64,000 nt of DNA, from NCBI RefSeq assembly GCF_965227725.1, contig NZ_CBDDGH010000001.1, positions 310,001-374,000 on the forward strand, in the 5' to 3' direction. Within the stretch, counting starts at the first letter, position 1; every line of letters starts with the position of its first letter. The notes beneath the pieces are model-generated. The model was not told the origin of the DNA and searched no databases. It saw only the letters and a program-made list of their open reading frames with translations. Below, piece after piece: positions 9,122 to 17,977 of the stretch. Source of the DNA: Shimia sp965227725 (GTDB lineage: Bacteria; Pseudomonadota; Alphaproteobacteria; Rhodobacterales; Rhodobacteraceae). Made by a program: the position numbers and the translations under genes.

Positions 9122-9483
9122 CAACCAAGATTCTTGCAGTTGATGATTCCCGCACGATGCGAGCGATGATTCAAACCGCTCTTACCGACGCTGGATTTGA
9201 CGTGGACTTGGCCGAAGACGGTATCGACGGGCTGGACAAACTGTCCGGTTCCGATCCTGATCTGGTGATCACCGACATCAACATGCCACGCCTCGACGGT
9301 TTCGGCATGATCGAAGGTGTCCGTGAGCGCCCAGAATGCGCTTCGCTGCCAATTCTCGTTCTGACCACCGAGAGCGGTGAAGAGCTGAAACAACGTGCCC
9401 GCACCGCCGGTGCAACTGGCTGGATCGTCAAACCATTTGATGCCGAAAAGCTGGTTGCCATCATCAATCGTCTGGTTGTCTGA
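9118..9483 (+). CDS. cheY: Chemotaxis response regulator CheY (first copy)
   Basis: A 121-residue single receiver domain. It shows the acidic pair Asp9-Asp10, phospho-acceptor Asp53 (ITDINMPRLDG), the switch Thr83/Thr84 and Lys105 of KPF. It carries no output domain, so it should act by binding the flagellar motor switch or as a phosphate sink. It overlaps the STAS gene and lies 13 bases before cheA. It differs clearly from the second receiver at 13057. Confidence 0.93.
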   Translation: MTTKILAVDDSRTMRAMIQTALTDAGFDVDLAEDGIDGLDKLSGSDPDLVITDINMPRLDGFGMIEGVRERPECASLPILVLTTESGEELKQRARTAGATGWIVKPFDAEKLVAIINRLVV

Positions 9484-9496
9484 AAGGAACTGAGTG

Positions 9497-11692
9497 ATGT
9501 CCGATCTTCGTGACATGTTCTTTGAGGAATGCGACGACCTTCTTGAGGTTCTGTCGACCGGTCTGGATGATCTCCAGAACGGCAATTCAGACGCGGAAAC
9601 CATCAACGCGATGTTCCGCTCTGTGCATTCCATCAAAGGCGGCGCCGGCGCATTTGGCCTGGATCGCCTGATCAAATTTGCCCACGCATTCGAAAACGTT
9701 TTGGACGATTTGCGTTCAAACAAAATCGATGTGGACCCTAACATCACCGCACTGATGTTCTCGGGTTTCGACCACCTGAGCGATCTTGTGGATGCAGCGC
9801 GGGAAGACAACGACATGCCAGAGAGCGAAGGCGCGTCAGTGCTTTCCGACCTGAAGCTTGTCACCCAAAATGCCAATGGTGGCGTTGCGGAAGAAGACGA
9901 CGCCGCAGAAGTGTCCTCTGACGATTTCGTAGCGGTGACGCTGGACATGGGGCTGGACCTCGATCTTGGCGGCGATGGCCCCGGTGATCTTCCAGGTCTG
10001 CCTTCCCTTGAGCCAGTCGCAGAAGGCGCCACTCACTTCGTGGTCAAATTCTCCGCAGAACCAGTGCTCTACGCACGTGGGCACGATCCAGCGCTGCTGT
10101 TCCGTGCCTTGGGCGAAATGGGTGAAATGACCGTTGAGGCAGACACCTCGACCGTGGCTCCTCTGGAAAGCCTGCAAGACGCACCTGCGGCCATCGCGTG
10201 GACGCTTACGCTGCGTCCAGACGACGGGATTGACGAAAGCACGATCCGCGAGATTTTCGAATTCGTGGAAGGCCAATGCAAGCTCGACATCACCGAAGTT
10301 GCCGCTGAAGCCGCACCTGTGGTTGAAGCTGCCCCTGTTGTAGAAGAGATCGCCGCTGTGCCGGAAGCTGCCCCTAAGCCTGCAAGTCGTGCAAAGCCCG
10401 AACCTGCTGACAAGGAAGCGAAACAGGAGGCCAAAGGCGGAGACGGCGGAAAAAAGTCCTCTGAACCGCGCAACAGCACAATCCGTGTGGATCTGAATCG
10501 CGTCGACCGTCTGATTAACCTCGTCGGCGAGCTTGTGATCAGCGAAGCGATGTTGCGCCAGTCGATGAACGAGCTGCCGGTTTCGGCCAACAGCGCGGTC
10601 AGCGAAGCCATTGGTCAGCTCAAGACGCTCTCAGGTGTACTTCAGGAAAGCGTGATGGCCATCCGTGCGCAACCTGTACGCGGCCTGTTCCAACGTATGA
10701 GCCGCATCGTGCGAGAATCCTCTCGTCAGGCGGGCAAGACCTCTCGTCTGGTCATGGTTGGCGAAGCAACCGAGGTCGACAAGACCGTGACCGAGCGCTT
10801 GGTTGAGCCACTGACCCACATGATCCGAAACTCCGTAGACCACGGTCTTGAAAAGGCGGAAGACCGGGTCGCTGCGGGCAAGCCGGAAATGGGCACCATC
10901 AAACTGGAAGCTGCACACCGCTCTGGCCGTGTTGTAATCTCCCTGTCTGACGACGGTGCTGGCGTAAACCGCGAGAAAGTGCGTCGCAAAGCTGAAGAAA
11001 AGGGTTTGGTACGTCCTGAAGATGACCTGACGGACAGCGATATCGACAACCTGCTCTTCCGTCCGGGCTTCTCCACAGCAGATGAGATCTCTCAGCTGTC
11101 TGGCCGTGGCGTTGGTATGGATGTTGTGCGCTCTGAAATTCAGGCGCTTGGCGGCCGCATCAACCTTCAATCCGAGCCTGGCAAAGGCACAACGATCACA
11201 ATCTCACTGCCGCTTACACTTGCGGTCATGGAGGGCATGCTGATTGAAGTGGCTGGCGAGTCTCTTGTTGTGCCAACTGTGGCGCTGCGGGAAACGCTGC
11301 AACCGGGTCAAGCCAATATCCATGACTTCTGCGACGGTGACCGTGGTCTTTCCGTGAACGACTCAATGTTACCGATTGTGGATCTTGGCGAGGCTTTGGG
11401 CTTCCGGACACCGCTGGAAGATCTCAGTGATCAATCGTTGCTGCTGATCGAAGGTGAATCCGGGCGACGCTCCGCTCTTGCCGTAGACGGCATCGTCGAG
11501 CAGCGCGAAGTCGTGATCAAAGGTCTGGAGCAGAACTATCACTCCATTCCCGGCATCGCAGCGGCCACCATCCTCGGCAACGGCAAAATCGCCCTGATCG
11601 TGGACACCGACCAAATGATCCCCTCACCGGGTAATGGCAACCCAGGACTGCGCAAAGGGTCCGAACTTGTAGAGGTGAACTCCTATGTCTGA
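9497..11692 (+). CDS. cheA: Chemotaxis histidine kinase CheA
   Basis: About 731 residues, cytoplasmic. The Hpt (P1) domain at the N-terminus has the phosphorylatable histidine in FRSVHSIKGGAGAFG (about His44). A central region (about 170-330) holds a P2-like stretch and an Ala/Pro/Glu-rich linker. Then follow the dimerisation domain (RVDRLINLVGELVISEAML), the ATPase with N box HMIRNSVDHGLE, G1 SDDGAGVNREKVR and G2 LSGRGVGMDVVRSEI, and the C-terminal CheW-like P5 domain. The start chosen is ATG at 9497 because AAAGGA at 9482-9487 is well placed; a GTG three bases earlier is possible. It overlaps cheW by eight bases. Confidence 0.96.
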   Translation: MSDLRDMFFEECDDLLEVLSTGLDDLQNGNSDAETINAMFRSVHSIKGGAGAFGLDRLIKFAHAFENVLDDLRSNKIDVDPNITALMFSGFDHLSDLVDAAREDNDMPESEGASVLSDLKLVTQNANGGVAEEDDAAEVSSDDFVAVTLDMGLDLDLGGDGPGDLPGLPSLEPVAEGATHFVVKFSAEPVLYARGHDPALLFRALGEMGEMTVEADTSTVAPLESLQDAPAAIAWTLTLRPDDGIDESTIREIFEFVEGQCKLDITEVAAEAAPVVEAAPVVEEIAAVPEAAPKPASRAKPEPADKEAKQEAKGGDGGKKSSEPRNSTIRVDLNRVDRLINLVGELVISEAMLRQSMNELPVSANSAVSEAIGQLKTLSGVLQESVMAIRAQPVRGLFQRMSRIVRESSRQAGKTSRLVMVGEATEVDKTVTERLVEPLTHMIRNSVDHGLEKAEDRVAAGKPEMGTIKLEAAHRSGRVVISLSDDGAGVNREKVRRKAEEKGLVRPEDDLTDSDIDNLLFRPGFSTADEISQLSGRGVGMDVVRSEIQALGGRINLQSEPGKGTTITISLPLTLAVMEGMLIEVAGESLVVPTVALRETLQPGQANIHDFCDGDRGLSVNDSMLPIVDLGEALGFRTPLEDLSDQSLLLIEGESGRRSALAVDGIVEQREVVIKGLEQNYHSIPGIAAATILGNGKIALIVDTDQMIPSPGNGNPGLRKGSELVEVNSYV

Positions 11693-12155
11693 ACAAGCAA
11701 CCATTGAAAAGACCGATAACCGCATCGAGATCGTGTCTTTCACCATCGGTGAACAGGCGTTCTGCCTCGACATCGGACACGTTCTGGAAATCCGCGGCTG
11801 GACAAGCACAACCACGCTTCCTCATGCCCCTGACTACGTTGTGGGTATGATGAACCTGCGCGGTGCCGTGCTGCCAGTGATTGACCTTTCCATGCGCCTT
11901 GGCCTTGGCAAAACCATCCCGGAGTCGCGCCACGTGATCATCATCGCGCATATCGATGAGAAGAGCGTTGGCTTCCTGGTGGACGCCGTATCCAACATCA
12001 TCACGGTCAACACCGAAGAGATGAAGCCAACACCTGAAGTGTCTTCGTCCAAGACCTCGGCCTTCATTCGCGGCGTCTATACTCTCGAAGAGACGATCGT
12101 GCGTGCAATCGATGTGCACCAGATCATGCCTCAGGAAGCTCTGTCAGCAGCATGA
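11685..12155 (+). CDS. cheW: Chemotaxis adaptor CheW
   Basis: A 156-residue single CheW-like beta-barrel domain that couples receptors to CheA. Typical segments are FTIGEQAFCLDIGHVLEIRG, LPHAPDYVVGMMNLRGAVLP and VGFLVDAVSNIITV. It overlaps cheA at its start and cheR at its stop, so it is translationally coupled on both sides. AGAGGTG at 11670-11677 serves as ribosome binding site inside cheA. Confidence 0.95.
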   Translation: MSEQATIEKTDNRIEIVSFTIGEQAFCLDIGHVLEIRGWTSTTTLPHAPDYVVGMMNLRGAVLPVIDLSMRLGLGKTIPESRHVIIIAHIDEKSVGFLVDAVSNIITVNTEEMKPTPEVSSSKTSAFIRGVYTLEETIVRAIDVHQIMPQEALSAA

Positions 12156-13060
12156 ACCAGGTGGCGCAACATACCCTTGAAGAGGGAACGATCAGCGATG
12201 CGGACTTCACCCGTATTGCGCAGCTTGTGCGGGAAATGATGGGCATCGACCTGCAACCACACAAGCGTACGATGGTTGCCTCTCGATTGTCTAAGCGCCT
12301 GCGCGCCACCGGTTTTGAGACCGTTGACGCATACATCGACTATATGCTGTCCCCGCAGGGCAAAGACGAACAATCGCGCTTTGTAAGCGCCTATACGACC
12401 AACATGACGCGCTTTAATCGCGAAGGGCATCATTTCGAGCAACTGGCGGAAGAGTTTCTGCCTGATCTCATGGACAAGGCGCGCCACGGCAAAAGAGTGA
12501 GGATTTGGTCTGCTGGATGTTCCAGCGGTGAAGAACCCTATGGTTTGGCATTCCATGTTTTGGATGCATGCCCAGAGGCCGCAAGCTTGGATGTAAAAAT
12601 TCTGGCGACGGATATCGACACCGAAATTCTGGCAACAGCCAAGCAGGGTATCTATCCGACATCCTCAACCGCCGCCCTGCCAAACGGACAGGCAGAAAAA
12701 TATTTCTCCCCTCACGAAGGGGCGAGAGACCGTAGTTCAGTCAGCGACAAAGCACGCGACCTGATCAGCTTTAGGCGTCTTAACCTGCATGGTGAGTGGC
12801 CGTTCAAAGGCAAGTTTGACATCATCATGTGTCGCAATGTTGCGATCTATTTTGATGCACCAACCCAAAGCCGTCTCTGGCGACGGTTTGGTGAACAACT
12901 TTGCGACGACGGGCTGCTCTTCTTGGGCCATTCCGAAGGGATCGGCCCGGAACATGCCGAACTGTTTCACACAGTAGGTCGAGGCGTCTTTTCGACAAGC
13001 ACCTCCCGCGTCGGCGGCACGAACGCTCACGCATCAATGCACATGGGGAACCCAAAATGA
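12152..13060 (+). CDS. cheR: Chemotaxis protein methyltransferase CheR
   Basis: A 302-residue S-adenosylmethionine-dependent methyltransferase that methylates glutamates on chemoreceptors. The N-terminal helical domain (about 15-85) leads into TTNMTRFNREGHHF, the conserved CheR motif, then the SAM-binding RIWSAGCSSGEEPYGLA and the CRNVAIYFD motif. The beta-subdomain that binds receptor pentapeptides is probably within 170-230. Overlaps of the ATGA type at both ends tie it to cheW and the second cheY. No cheB partner exists in this operon. Confidence 0.95.
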   Translation: MNQVAQHTLEEGTISDADFTRIAQLVREMMGIDLQPHKRTMVASRLSKRLRATGFETVDAYIDYMLSPQGKDEQSRFVSAYTTNMTRFNREGHHFEQLAEEFLPDLMDKARHGKRVRIWSAGCSSGEEPYGLAFHVLDACPEAASLDVKILATDIDTEILATAKQGIYPTSSTAALPNGQAEKYFSPHEGARDRSSVSDKARDLISFRRLNLHGEWPFKGKFDIIMCRNVAIYFDAPTQSRLWRRFGEQLCDDGLLFLGHSEGIGPEHAELFHTVGRGVFSTSTSRVGGTNAHASMHMGNPK

Positions 13061-13443
13061 GCTTGAAAGATAAGCTACATGTCCTGGTAGTGGACGATAT
13101 GTCCACCAGCCGTGGTCTAATCACGCAGGCGCTCGATGAAATCGGGGTCGTCAACTACCGCACAGAAAATGATGGTGCAAATGCTTGGCGCAGCCTGGCA
13201 TCGAAACCTGTCCACCTGATCCTGTCAGACTATAACATGCCTGGTATGGATGGTCTTCAGCTTCTCGAAGGTATCCGCTCCAACAAGGCAACTGCGCGTA
13301 CAGGCTTCATCCTGATCACCGGCCGTGCAGACCCGGAAACCATCAACAAGGGCGTCAAGCTTGGGATGAACAACTTCATCAAAAAGCCATTCCAGACCGC
13401 CCAGCTTAAGGCCTGCATCGAAAAGGTCGTGGGGCCCCTGTAA
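13057..13443 (+). CDS. Chemotaxis response regulator CheY (second copy)
   Basis: A 128-residue single receiver domain with Asp13-Asp14, phospho-acceptor Asp58 (ILSDYNMPGMDG), Thr88 and Lys109/Lys110. The start is ATG at 13057, overlapping the cheR stop. A longer frame upstream runs through cheR and is not the gene. VVDDMSTSRGLITQAL is typical of the roseobacter and Rhodobacter CheY subgroup. Having two CheY proteins with different sequences suggests a motor-binding one and a phosphate-sink one; which is which cannot be said. Confidence 0.93.
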   Translation: MSLKDKLHVLVVDDMSTSRGLITQALDEIGVVNYRTENDGANAWRSLASKPVHLILSDYNMPGMDGLQLLEGIRSNKATARTGFILITGRADPETINKGVKLGMNNFIKKPFQTAQLKACIEKVVGPL

Positions 13444-13466
13444 GGGGCTCCCATAGAGGATCGCGT

Positions 13467-13811
13467 ATGACAACTCGTACCACCGCAGATGTTTTGGCCA
13501 CGATTTCCAAGGATGTGGCTGATCTCGCTTCCATCGCTCACGCGTTGGACAATCTGACCAGTGAGTTGGATTTGAGCGGCGCTGATCAGTCAAAAATTCG
13601 GGATTTACAGCGCGTGGATGCCTTGTTTCAGCATCTCGATGACATCGCGGTTTTGCTCGGCAACATGTCCAATATGATCGGCGCTGGCCCAGATCTCAAT
13701 GTGCAGGATCTGAAGGACAGCGTCCGCTTGGACTACCTCAAATCTCGTCTCGCCAACGCGGACCAATCCATCGAAATGTCGCCTGATGCGGGCGCTGTTA
13801 ACCTCTTCTGA
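13467..13811 (+). CDS. Small conserved-looking protein in the chemotaxis operon, function unknown
   Basis: A 114-residue soluble, acidic and mostly helical protein beginning MTTRTTADVLATISKDVADL. It contains heptad-like stretches (ALDNLTSELDL, LQRVDALFQHLDDIAVLL) that suggest a helical bundle. I recognise no CheZ, CheC, CheX or FliM-like phosphatase motif (no D/S-xxxQ or E-xxx-N signature that I can assign). It has its own AGAGGA ribosome binding site 11 bases before the ATG and lies 23 bases after the second cheY. Its position between cheY and a PAS sensor suggests a signalling accessory role, which is inference. Confidence 0.6.
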   Translation: MTTRTTADVLATISKDVADLASIAHALDNLTSELDLSGADQSKIRDLQRVDALFQHLDDIAVLLGNMSNMIGAGPDLNVQDLKDSVRLDYLKSRLANADQSIEMSPDAGAVNLF

Positions 13812-13850
13812 TCCACTAAGACTCAGCAACGAATTATTGGGATAACAACC

Positions 13851-15062
13851 ATGAACGCCATGACCAAGATCGCCAGCACCGGCGCAGACTCTGCGGAAAC
13901 AGAGGTCCGTTTTCCAGCTGAAAAAATTCTTGTTTCTGCAACAGATCAACGTGGCGTCATCACCTGCGTGAGTGAGACATTTTGCGAAGTCGCCGGCTAC
14001 AGCAGCGACGAGCTGATGGGCGCGCCACATAAGCTTGTTCGCCATCCAGACATGCCAAAAGGCGTTTTCTATCTGGTTTGGGAAACACTCAAAGCAGGCC
14101 GGCCGATCTGCGCCTACGTGAAGAACCGGACCAAGTCCGGCGACTACTATTGGGTTCTGGCGGTGATGACGATCACCGAAAACGGTTTCCTCTCCTGCCG
14201 GATCAAACCCGAAACCGAGCTTTTTGAAAAAACCAAGAAGATCTACGCCACTCTGCTGCGCGAAGAAGCGCAAGGGCTCACTCCAGAGCAAAGTGCGGCG
14301 AAGTTTAAGGAAATGCTGGCGGAAGAGGGTTTCCCCAATACCGACGCCTATGGCGGCTTTGCCCTCAATGCCGAGTTCAAAAATCGTAACATCATCAGCC
14401 CCGAACTTGCTCAATCGTTCGCATCCATGGATGAATTGGAACTCTTGATCCGCGATATGCAGAAACTTGTCGACAACATCGAACAAGGTTTCGAGCGCGT
14501 GCGCGGCGAACCGGTTAACCTGCGCATCCTCGCAGGCCGGTTGGAAGGCGCAGGCGCGGCACTTGGCACCATTTCGCAGAATTACGATGCGATGGCCAAA
14601 GAGATGCACGGGTTGGTCGGCCGCCTCCATGACCCTGAAACCGGCGCTCTACAGCAGATGTACAAGGCCGTTGTCTACGGGCGATCAACGCTACAAACAT
14701 CTCAGCTGTTTGATGAAGCCTTCAAAGCAGCTCAAGCGCAAGAGAACCAATCCGAAGCTGATGCGCGGATGCTTCAAGAGCATGGCGAGAAACTTCAGTC
14801 GCTCTGCCGCTCTCGCATCATTGAAATTTCCTCCATTGGCAAATCCATCCCCGATATCTGCCGCAGCCTCCGCCGCCGGATCAACGGTCTCGATGTGGTG
14901 AAGCTCCTTTGCAAAGTGGAAAGCGGCCGGATGCGCGACGTCGACAGTGGTTTGGACGGGATCATCGCCCGTTTGGAGAACTTTCACGACAACACCGACC
15001 GCCATCTGGCGGAGCTGTCCGGGAAAGCCTCGCAGGTCACGCAGAAAGGGGCGACGATTTAA
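13851..15062 (+). CDS. Aer-like PAS domain protein without receptor signalling domain
   Basis: A 403-residue cytoplasmic protein. Residues about 20-125 form a PAS domain close to that of the aerotaxis receptor Aer: VSETFCEVAGYSSDELMG, then HKLVRHPDMPKGVFYLVWET and KNRTKSGDYYWVLA, so FAD or another redox cofactor could bind. The remaining 270 residues are helical. They contain GQ/SQ-type heptads and paired cysteines (LCRSRI, ICRSLRR, LLCKVES) but not the conserved methyl-accepting hairpin tip. It sits between the small unknown protein and an MCP gene. It probably senses redox or energy state and feeds the same CheA, but how is not visible. Confidence 0.75.
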   Translation: MNAMTKIASTGADSAETEVRFPAEKILVSATDQRGVITCVSETFCEVAGYSSDELMGAPHKLVRHPDMPKGVFYLVWETLKAGRPICAYVKNRTKSGDYYWVLAVMTITENGFLSCRIKPETELFEKTKKIYATLLREEAQGLTPEQSAAKFKEMLAEEGFPNTDAYGGFALNAEFKNRNIISPELAQSFASMDELELLIRDMQKLVDNIEQGFERVRGEPVNLRILAGRLEGAGAALGTISQNYDAMAKEMHGLVGRLHDPETGALQQMYKAVVYGRSTLQTSQLFDEAFKAAQAQENQSEADARMLQEHGEKLQSLCRSRIIEISSIGKSIPDICRSLRRRINGLDVVKLLCKVESGRMRDVDSGLDGIIARLENFHDNTDRHLAELSGKASQVTQKGATI

Positions 15063-15116
15063 CAATCACCGCAATCACCCTTTTCTCGATTAGGATTTTA
15101 CCATCAGGGCGCGCAC

Positions 15117-17246
15117 ATGATCGGCTTCAAGCAGAAGAACTCCACGAGTGCCAACACGAGCATCAAAACCAAACTTCTGGTCACTGTTGGCGTTTGCGCC
15201 CTGCTCGGCTTGGGCGCTGGTGCGGCTTTTGAGTACTATCTTGAGCAGGGCAACACCGAACGGCGACTGAGCCAGCGCTATGACCTGGTCGCCGATCTAT
15301 TTGCGACGCAGCTCATCGCGCCTACGCAGTTCCAAGATCCTGATCGCATTCAGGCCACAGTCGCCAAACTGCTGGAAAAGGACCCGCAAGTTTCGGCAGT
15401 GGATGTACACGCACCTTCGGGTGAGTTGCTCTATAGCTATGACGCGTCGGGTACTCGGGACCAGGCAACGACTGATGCCATCGACGGACTCGAAGCGGCT
15501 TCTGAAAGCAACTCTGGCAAAGCAACTGTTCTTGAGGCTGACGTATACGCGGCTCAACTGCCCATTCAGGCGCCAGGCGCGCGTGGCATCGTGGGGCAAC
15601 TGAGCTACGCGGTCGACATCTCAGCGGATCGCGCAGCGACTTTGCAAGAAGTTATTCTGGACATGGTGCGCACGGCGGTTGCTTCCCTGCTCGCCGTTGG
15701 ATTGATCATCTTCCAGCTCGGCAGACTGGTCAGTCGCCCGCTCAAAGACCTCGGCGATGCTGTGGAGGAAATCGCAGACACGAATTTTGACGCAAAAATC
15801 TCTCACACCGACCGCACTGACGAAATCGGGGTGATTGCCCAAAAGCTCGAAACCTTCCGTGATCGTCTGGCAGACGACCAACAATCTCGTAAAGAACGCG
15901 CCTTGGAAGACGAAACTCAAAAGAAGGTCTTCAACCGTCTGGCTGAAGGGCTCGCAGAAATTGCAAATGGTCAGGTTGGCCGCACGATCAACAGTTCAGA
16001 TTTCGGTGCCCTCAAAGAAGAGCAGCTTCGGATCTGTGAGGACTACAATGCTTTGCGGGCAAAGCTTCACAAGGTCCTCTCAGCGGCGTCGCAAACCGCT
16101 GAATCTGTTCGAGCCAGCGCACAGGAGATTTCTGAGAGTGTGGTGGACCAATCCAAACGGTCGGAAGCGCAAGCTGTGACCCTTGAGGAATCTGCAGCAG
16201 CCATCGAAACGCTGAGCGCTTCTGTCGAGCAAACCGCGGAGAATGCCGCGGAGGCAAGCGAACGCATCGTTAACAACCGCCATCAGGCGCAGGCCGGTGG
16301 CGAAGTCGTCGAGCTCACAGTGGAAGCGATGCGTAACATTGAGCAAAGCTCAGAGCAAATCACAGCCATCATTGGGGTGATTGACGATATCGCCTTTCAA
16401 ACCAATCTCCTAGCGCTCAATGCCGGCGTTGAGGCCGCACGCGCAGGCGAAGCTGGCCGTGGTTTCGCGGTGGTCGCCTCCGAGGTCCGCGCCCTTGCGC
16501 AACGTGCATCAGATTCAGCAAACGAAATCAAAGACCTTATCCATCGCTCGGGAGAGCAGGTCACCAAGGGCAGCGAGCTTGTCAACAAAGCTGGCGCAGC
16601 CCTGCAGGAGATCATCACCGGCGTGAACCATGCATCCGATCTGGTCGCCCAAATCGCAACGGGTTCGCGTGATCAGGCCGACAATCTCATCGAGATCAAG
16701 GAAAGCGTGACAGAGCTGGATCGCGTCACGCAACGCAATGCCGCGATGATTGAGGAAGCCTCGGCCGCGAGCCGTAACCTTTCCGAAGAGGCCAACCGCA
16801 TGGCCGATGTGCTCCAGACCTTCAAACTTTCCGGCGAAGCTGTTGCAACCGCAAGCGCTCCAAAACCTGCAGTGAAAAAACCGCAACGGCAGCCCAATCC
16901 AGCGCCAGCTCCAGTTGCGGCCAGTAAGGTGAAGGCCAAAGAGCCCGCCGCTCCAAAACCCACGAAAGACGCTGAAGCCAAGGCGAAAGAATGGGATGAG
17001 GACGCAGCGCGCGATGCGGTCGAGGTCAAATCAAAGGAAAAGAAGCCCGCTTCAGCCAAGGCCAAACCGGTCAAAAAGGCCAAAGTGAAAAAGGCACCGG
17101 CGCCAGTTCCCGAAACGAAAACCGACCCAAAGCCCCATAAAGGCGAAGCCGCAACGCAGGTCGCATCCTCCGCCTCAACGACAAAGGCCGCAGTTGTGAA
17201 CCAGTCGCCCAACGATCTCTCAAGCGAAGACTGGGAAGACTTTTGA
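15117..17246 (+). CDS. Methyl-accepting chemotaxis protein
   Basis: A 709-residue transmembrane receptor. TM1 lies at about 20-40 and a periplasmic domain follows to about 180. TM2 is at about 185-203, then a HAMP domain (RLVSRPLKDLGDAVEEI). The conserved signalling tip is IGVIDDIAFQTNLLALNAGV and EAARAGEAGRGFAVVASEV. A Lys/Ala/Pro-rich tail of about 130 residues ends in DWEDF. This tail fits the xWxx(F/Y) pentapeptide that tethers CheR in other bacteria, on a flexible arm. It is the only receptor with a signalling domain in the operon. Confidence 0.94.
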   Translation: MIGFKQKNSTSANTSIKTKLLVTVGVCALLGLGAGAAFEYYLEQGNTERRLSQRYDLVADLFATQLIAPTQFQDPDRIQATVAKLLEKDPQVSAVDVHAPSGELLYSYDASGTRDQATTDAIDGLEAASESNSGKATVLEADVYAAQLPIQAPGARGIVGQLSYAVDISADRAATLQEVILDMVRTAVASLLAVGLIIFQLGRLVSRPLKDLGDAVEEIADTNFDAKISHTDRTDEIGVIAQKLETFRDRLADDQQSRKERALEDETQKKVFNRLAEGLAEIANGQVGRTINSSDFGALKEEQLRICEDYNALRAKLHKVLSAASQTAESVRASAQEISESVVDQSKRSEAQAVTLEESAAAIETLSASVEQTAENAAEASERIVNNRHQAQAGGEVVELTVEAMRNIEQSSEQITAIIGVIDDIAFQTNLLALNAGVEAARAGEAGRGFAVVASEVRALAQRASDSANEIKDLIHRSGEQVTKGSELVNKAGAALQEIITGVNHASDLVAQIATGSRDQADNLIEIKESVTELDRVTQRNAAMIEEASAASRNLSEEANRMADVLQTFKLSGEAVATASAPKPAVKKPQRQPNPAPAPVAASKVKAKEPAAPKPTKDAEAKAKEWDEDAARDAVEVKSKEKKPASAKAKPVKKAKVKKAPAPVPETKTDPKPHKGEAATQVASSASTTKAAVVNQSPNDLSSEDWEDF

Positions 17247-17322
17247 CAATCCGTGAGCTGAAAATCAGCACAAATTCCAGGACCGAAACCCTGACACACC
17301 AATTAATAGAACGGAACGCGCC

Positions 17323-17889
17323 ATGAGCCTAGCTGAAGCAGAAGCGATCAAAGGATTTAACGTGCACCCCCTGTTGCAGGGCGATGTGCAGGTGTCCGAT
17401 GATAACCAGCTGGTGATGACCACCATCCTTGGCTCTTGTGTCGCCGCATGTATGTGGGACGAAGTCGCGGGTGTCGGTGGCATGAACCATTTCCTCCTGC
17501 CGGGTACCGAAAATGACTCCTCCGGCGGCATGAGCCATGGTGTTCATGCGATGGAACTCTTGGTGAACGGCCTCATTCAGGCAGGCGCCCGCCGTGATCG
17601 GCTTCGTGTGAAGTTGCTAGGCGGCGCAAAAATGTTCAACAGCCGCATCGACATCGGCACCAAGAACGCGGAATTTGCGACCTGGTTTGTAAAAAACGAA
17701 GGCTTTGAGCTGGTGGATTGCTGCCTTGGCGGACAACGCGGTCGCAACTTGCGGTTCTGGCCCGTCGGCGGCCGGATCCAGCGCCGTTTCATGAAAGACA
17801 CCCGCCTTGTCGAAGAAGAGAGCGCACAGCGTATGGCCGCGAAAAAGCCAAAGGTCGACAAAAGCGTCGGCGACGTGCAGCTGTTCTAA
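17323..17889 (+). CDS. cheD: Chemoreceptor glutamine deamidase CheD
   Basis: A 188-residue enzyme that converts receptor glutamines to glutamates. The catalytic triad is in place: Thr33, Cys39 (ILGSCVAACMWDE) and His56 (GGMNHFLLPG), with the same 17-residue Cys-His spacing as described for Thermotoga CheD. It is the last gene of the chemotaxis operon, 76 bases after the MCP gene, and is followed by a strong terminator. As there is no CheC or CheB nearby, its regulation is unclear. Confidence 0.95.
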   Translation: MSLAEAEAIKGFNVHPLLQGDVQVSDDNQLVMTTILGSCVAACMWDEVAGVGGMNHFLLPGTENDSSGGMSHGVHAMELLVNGLIQAGARRDRLRVKLLGGAKMFNSRIDIGTKNAEFATWFVKNEGFELVDCCLGGQRGRNLRFWPVGGRIQRRFMKDTRLVEEESAQRMAAKKPKVDKSVGDVQLF

Positions 17890-17919
17890 ACAACGTTCCA
17901 AACACACAGCTGACTTTGA

Positions 17920-17947
17920 TTGCCGCCTTTCTGGCGGCAATTTTTAT
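17920..17947 (+). terminator. Rho-independent terminator after cheD
   Basis: Stem TTGCCGCC (17920-17927) and GGCGGCAA (17933-17940) with loop TTTCT, followed by TTTTTATT. It ends the chemotaxis operon and separates it from the convergent ABC transporter operon. Confidence 0.9.
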
Positions 17948-17977
17948 TGCGCTCCATTCAGTTCTAAGTCGAAGGGA

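Noticed and set aside
12901..13056. Longer N-terminus for the second CheY
   Set aside because: The extra 52 codons run through the end of cheR in another frame; the ATG at 13057 overlaps the cheR stop and gives a normal receiver domain.
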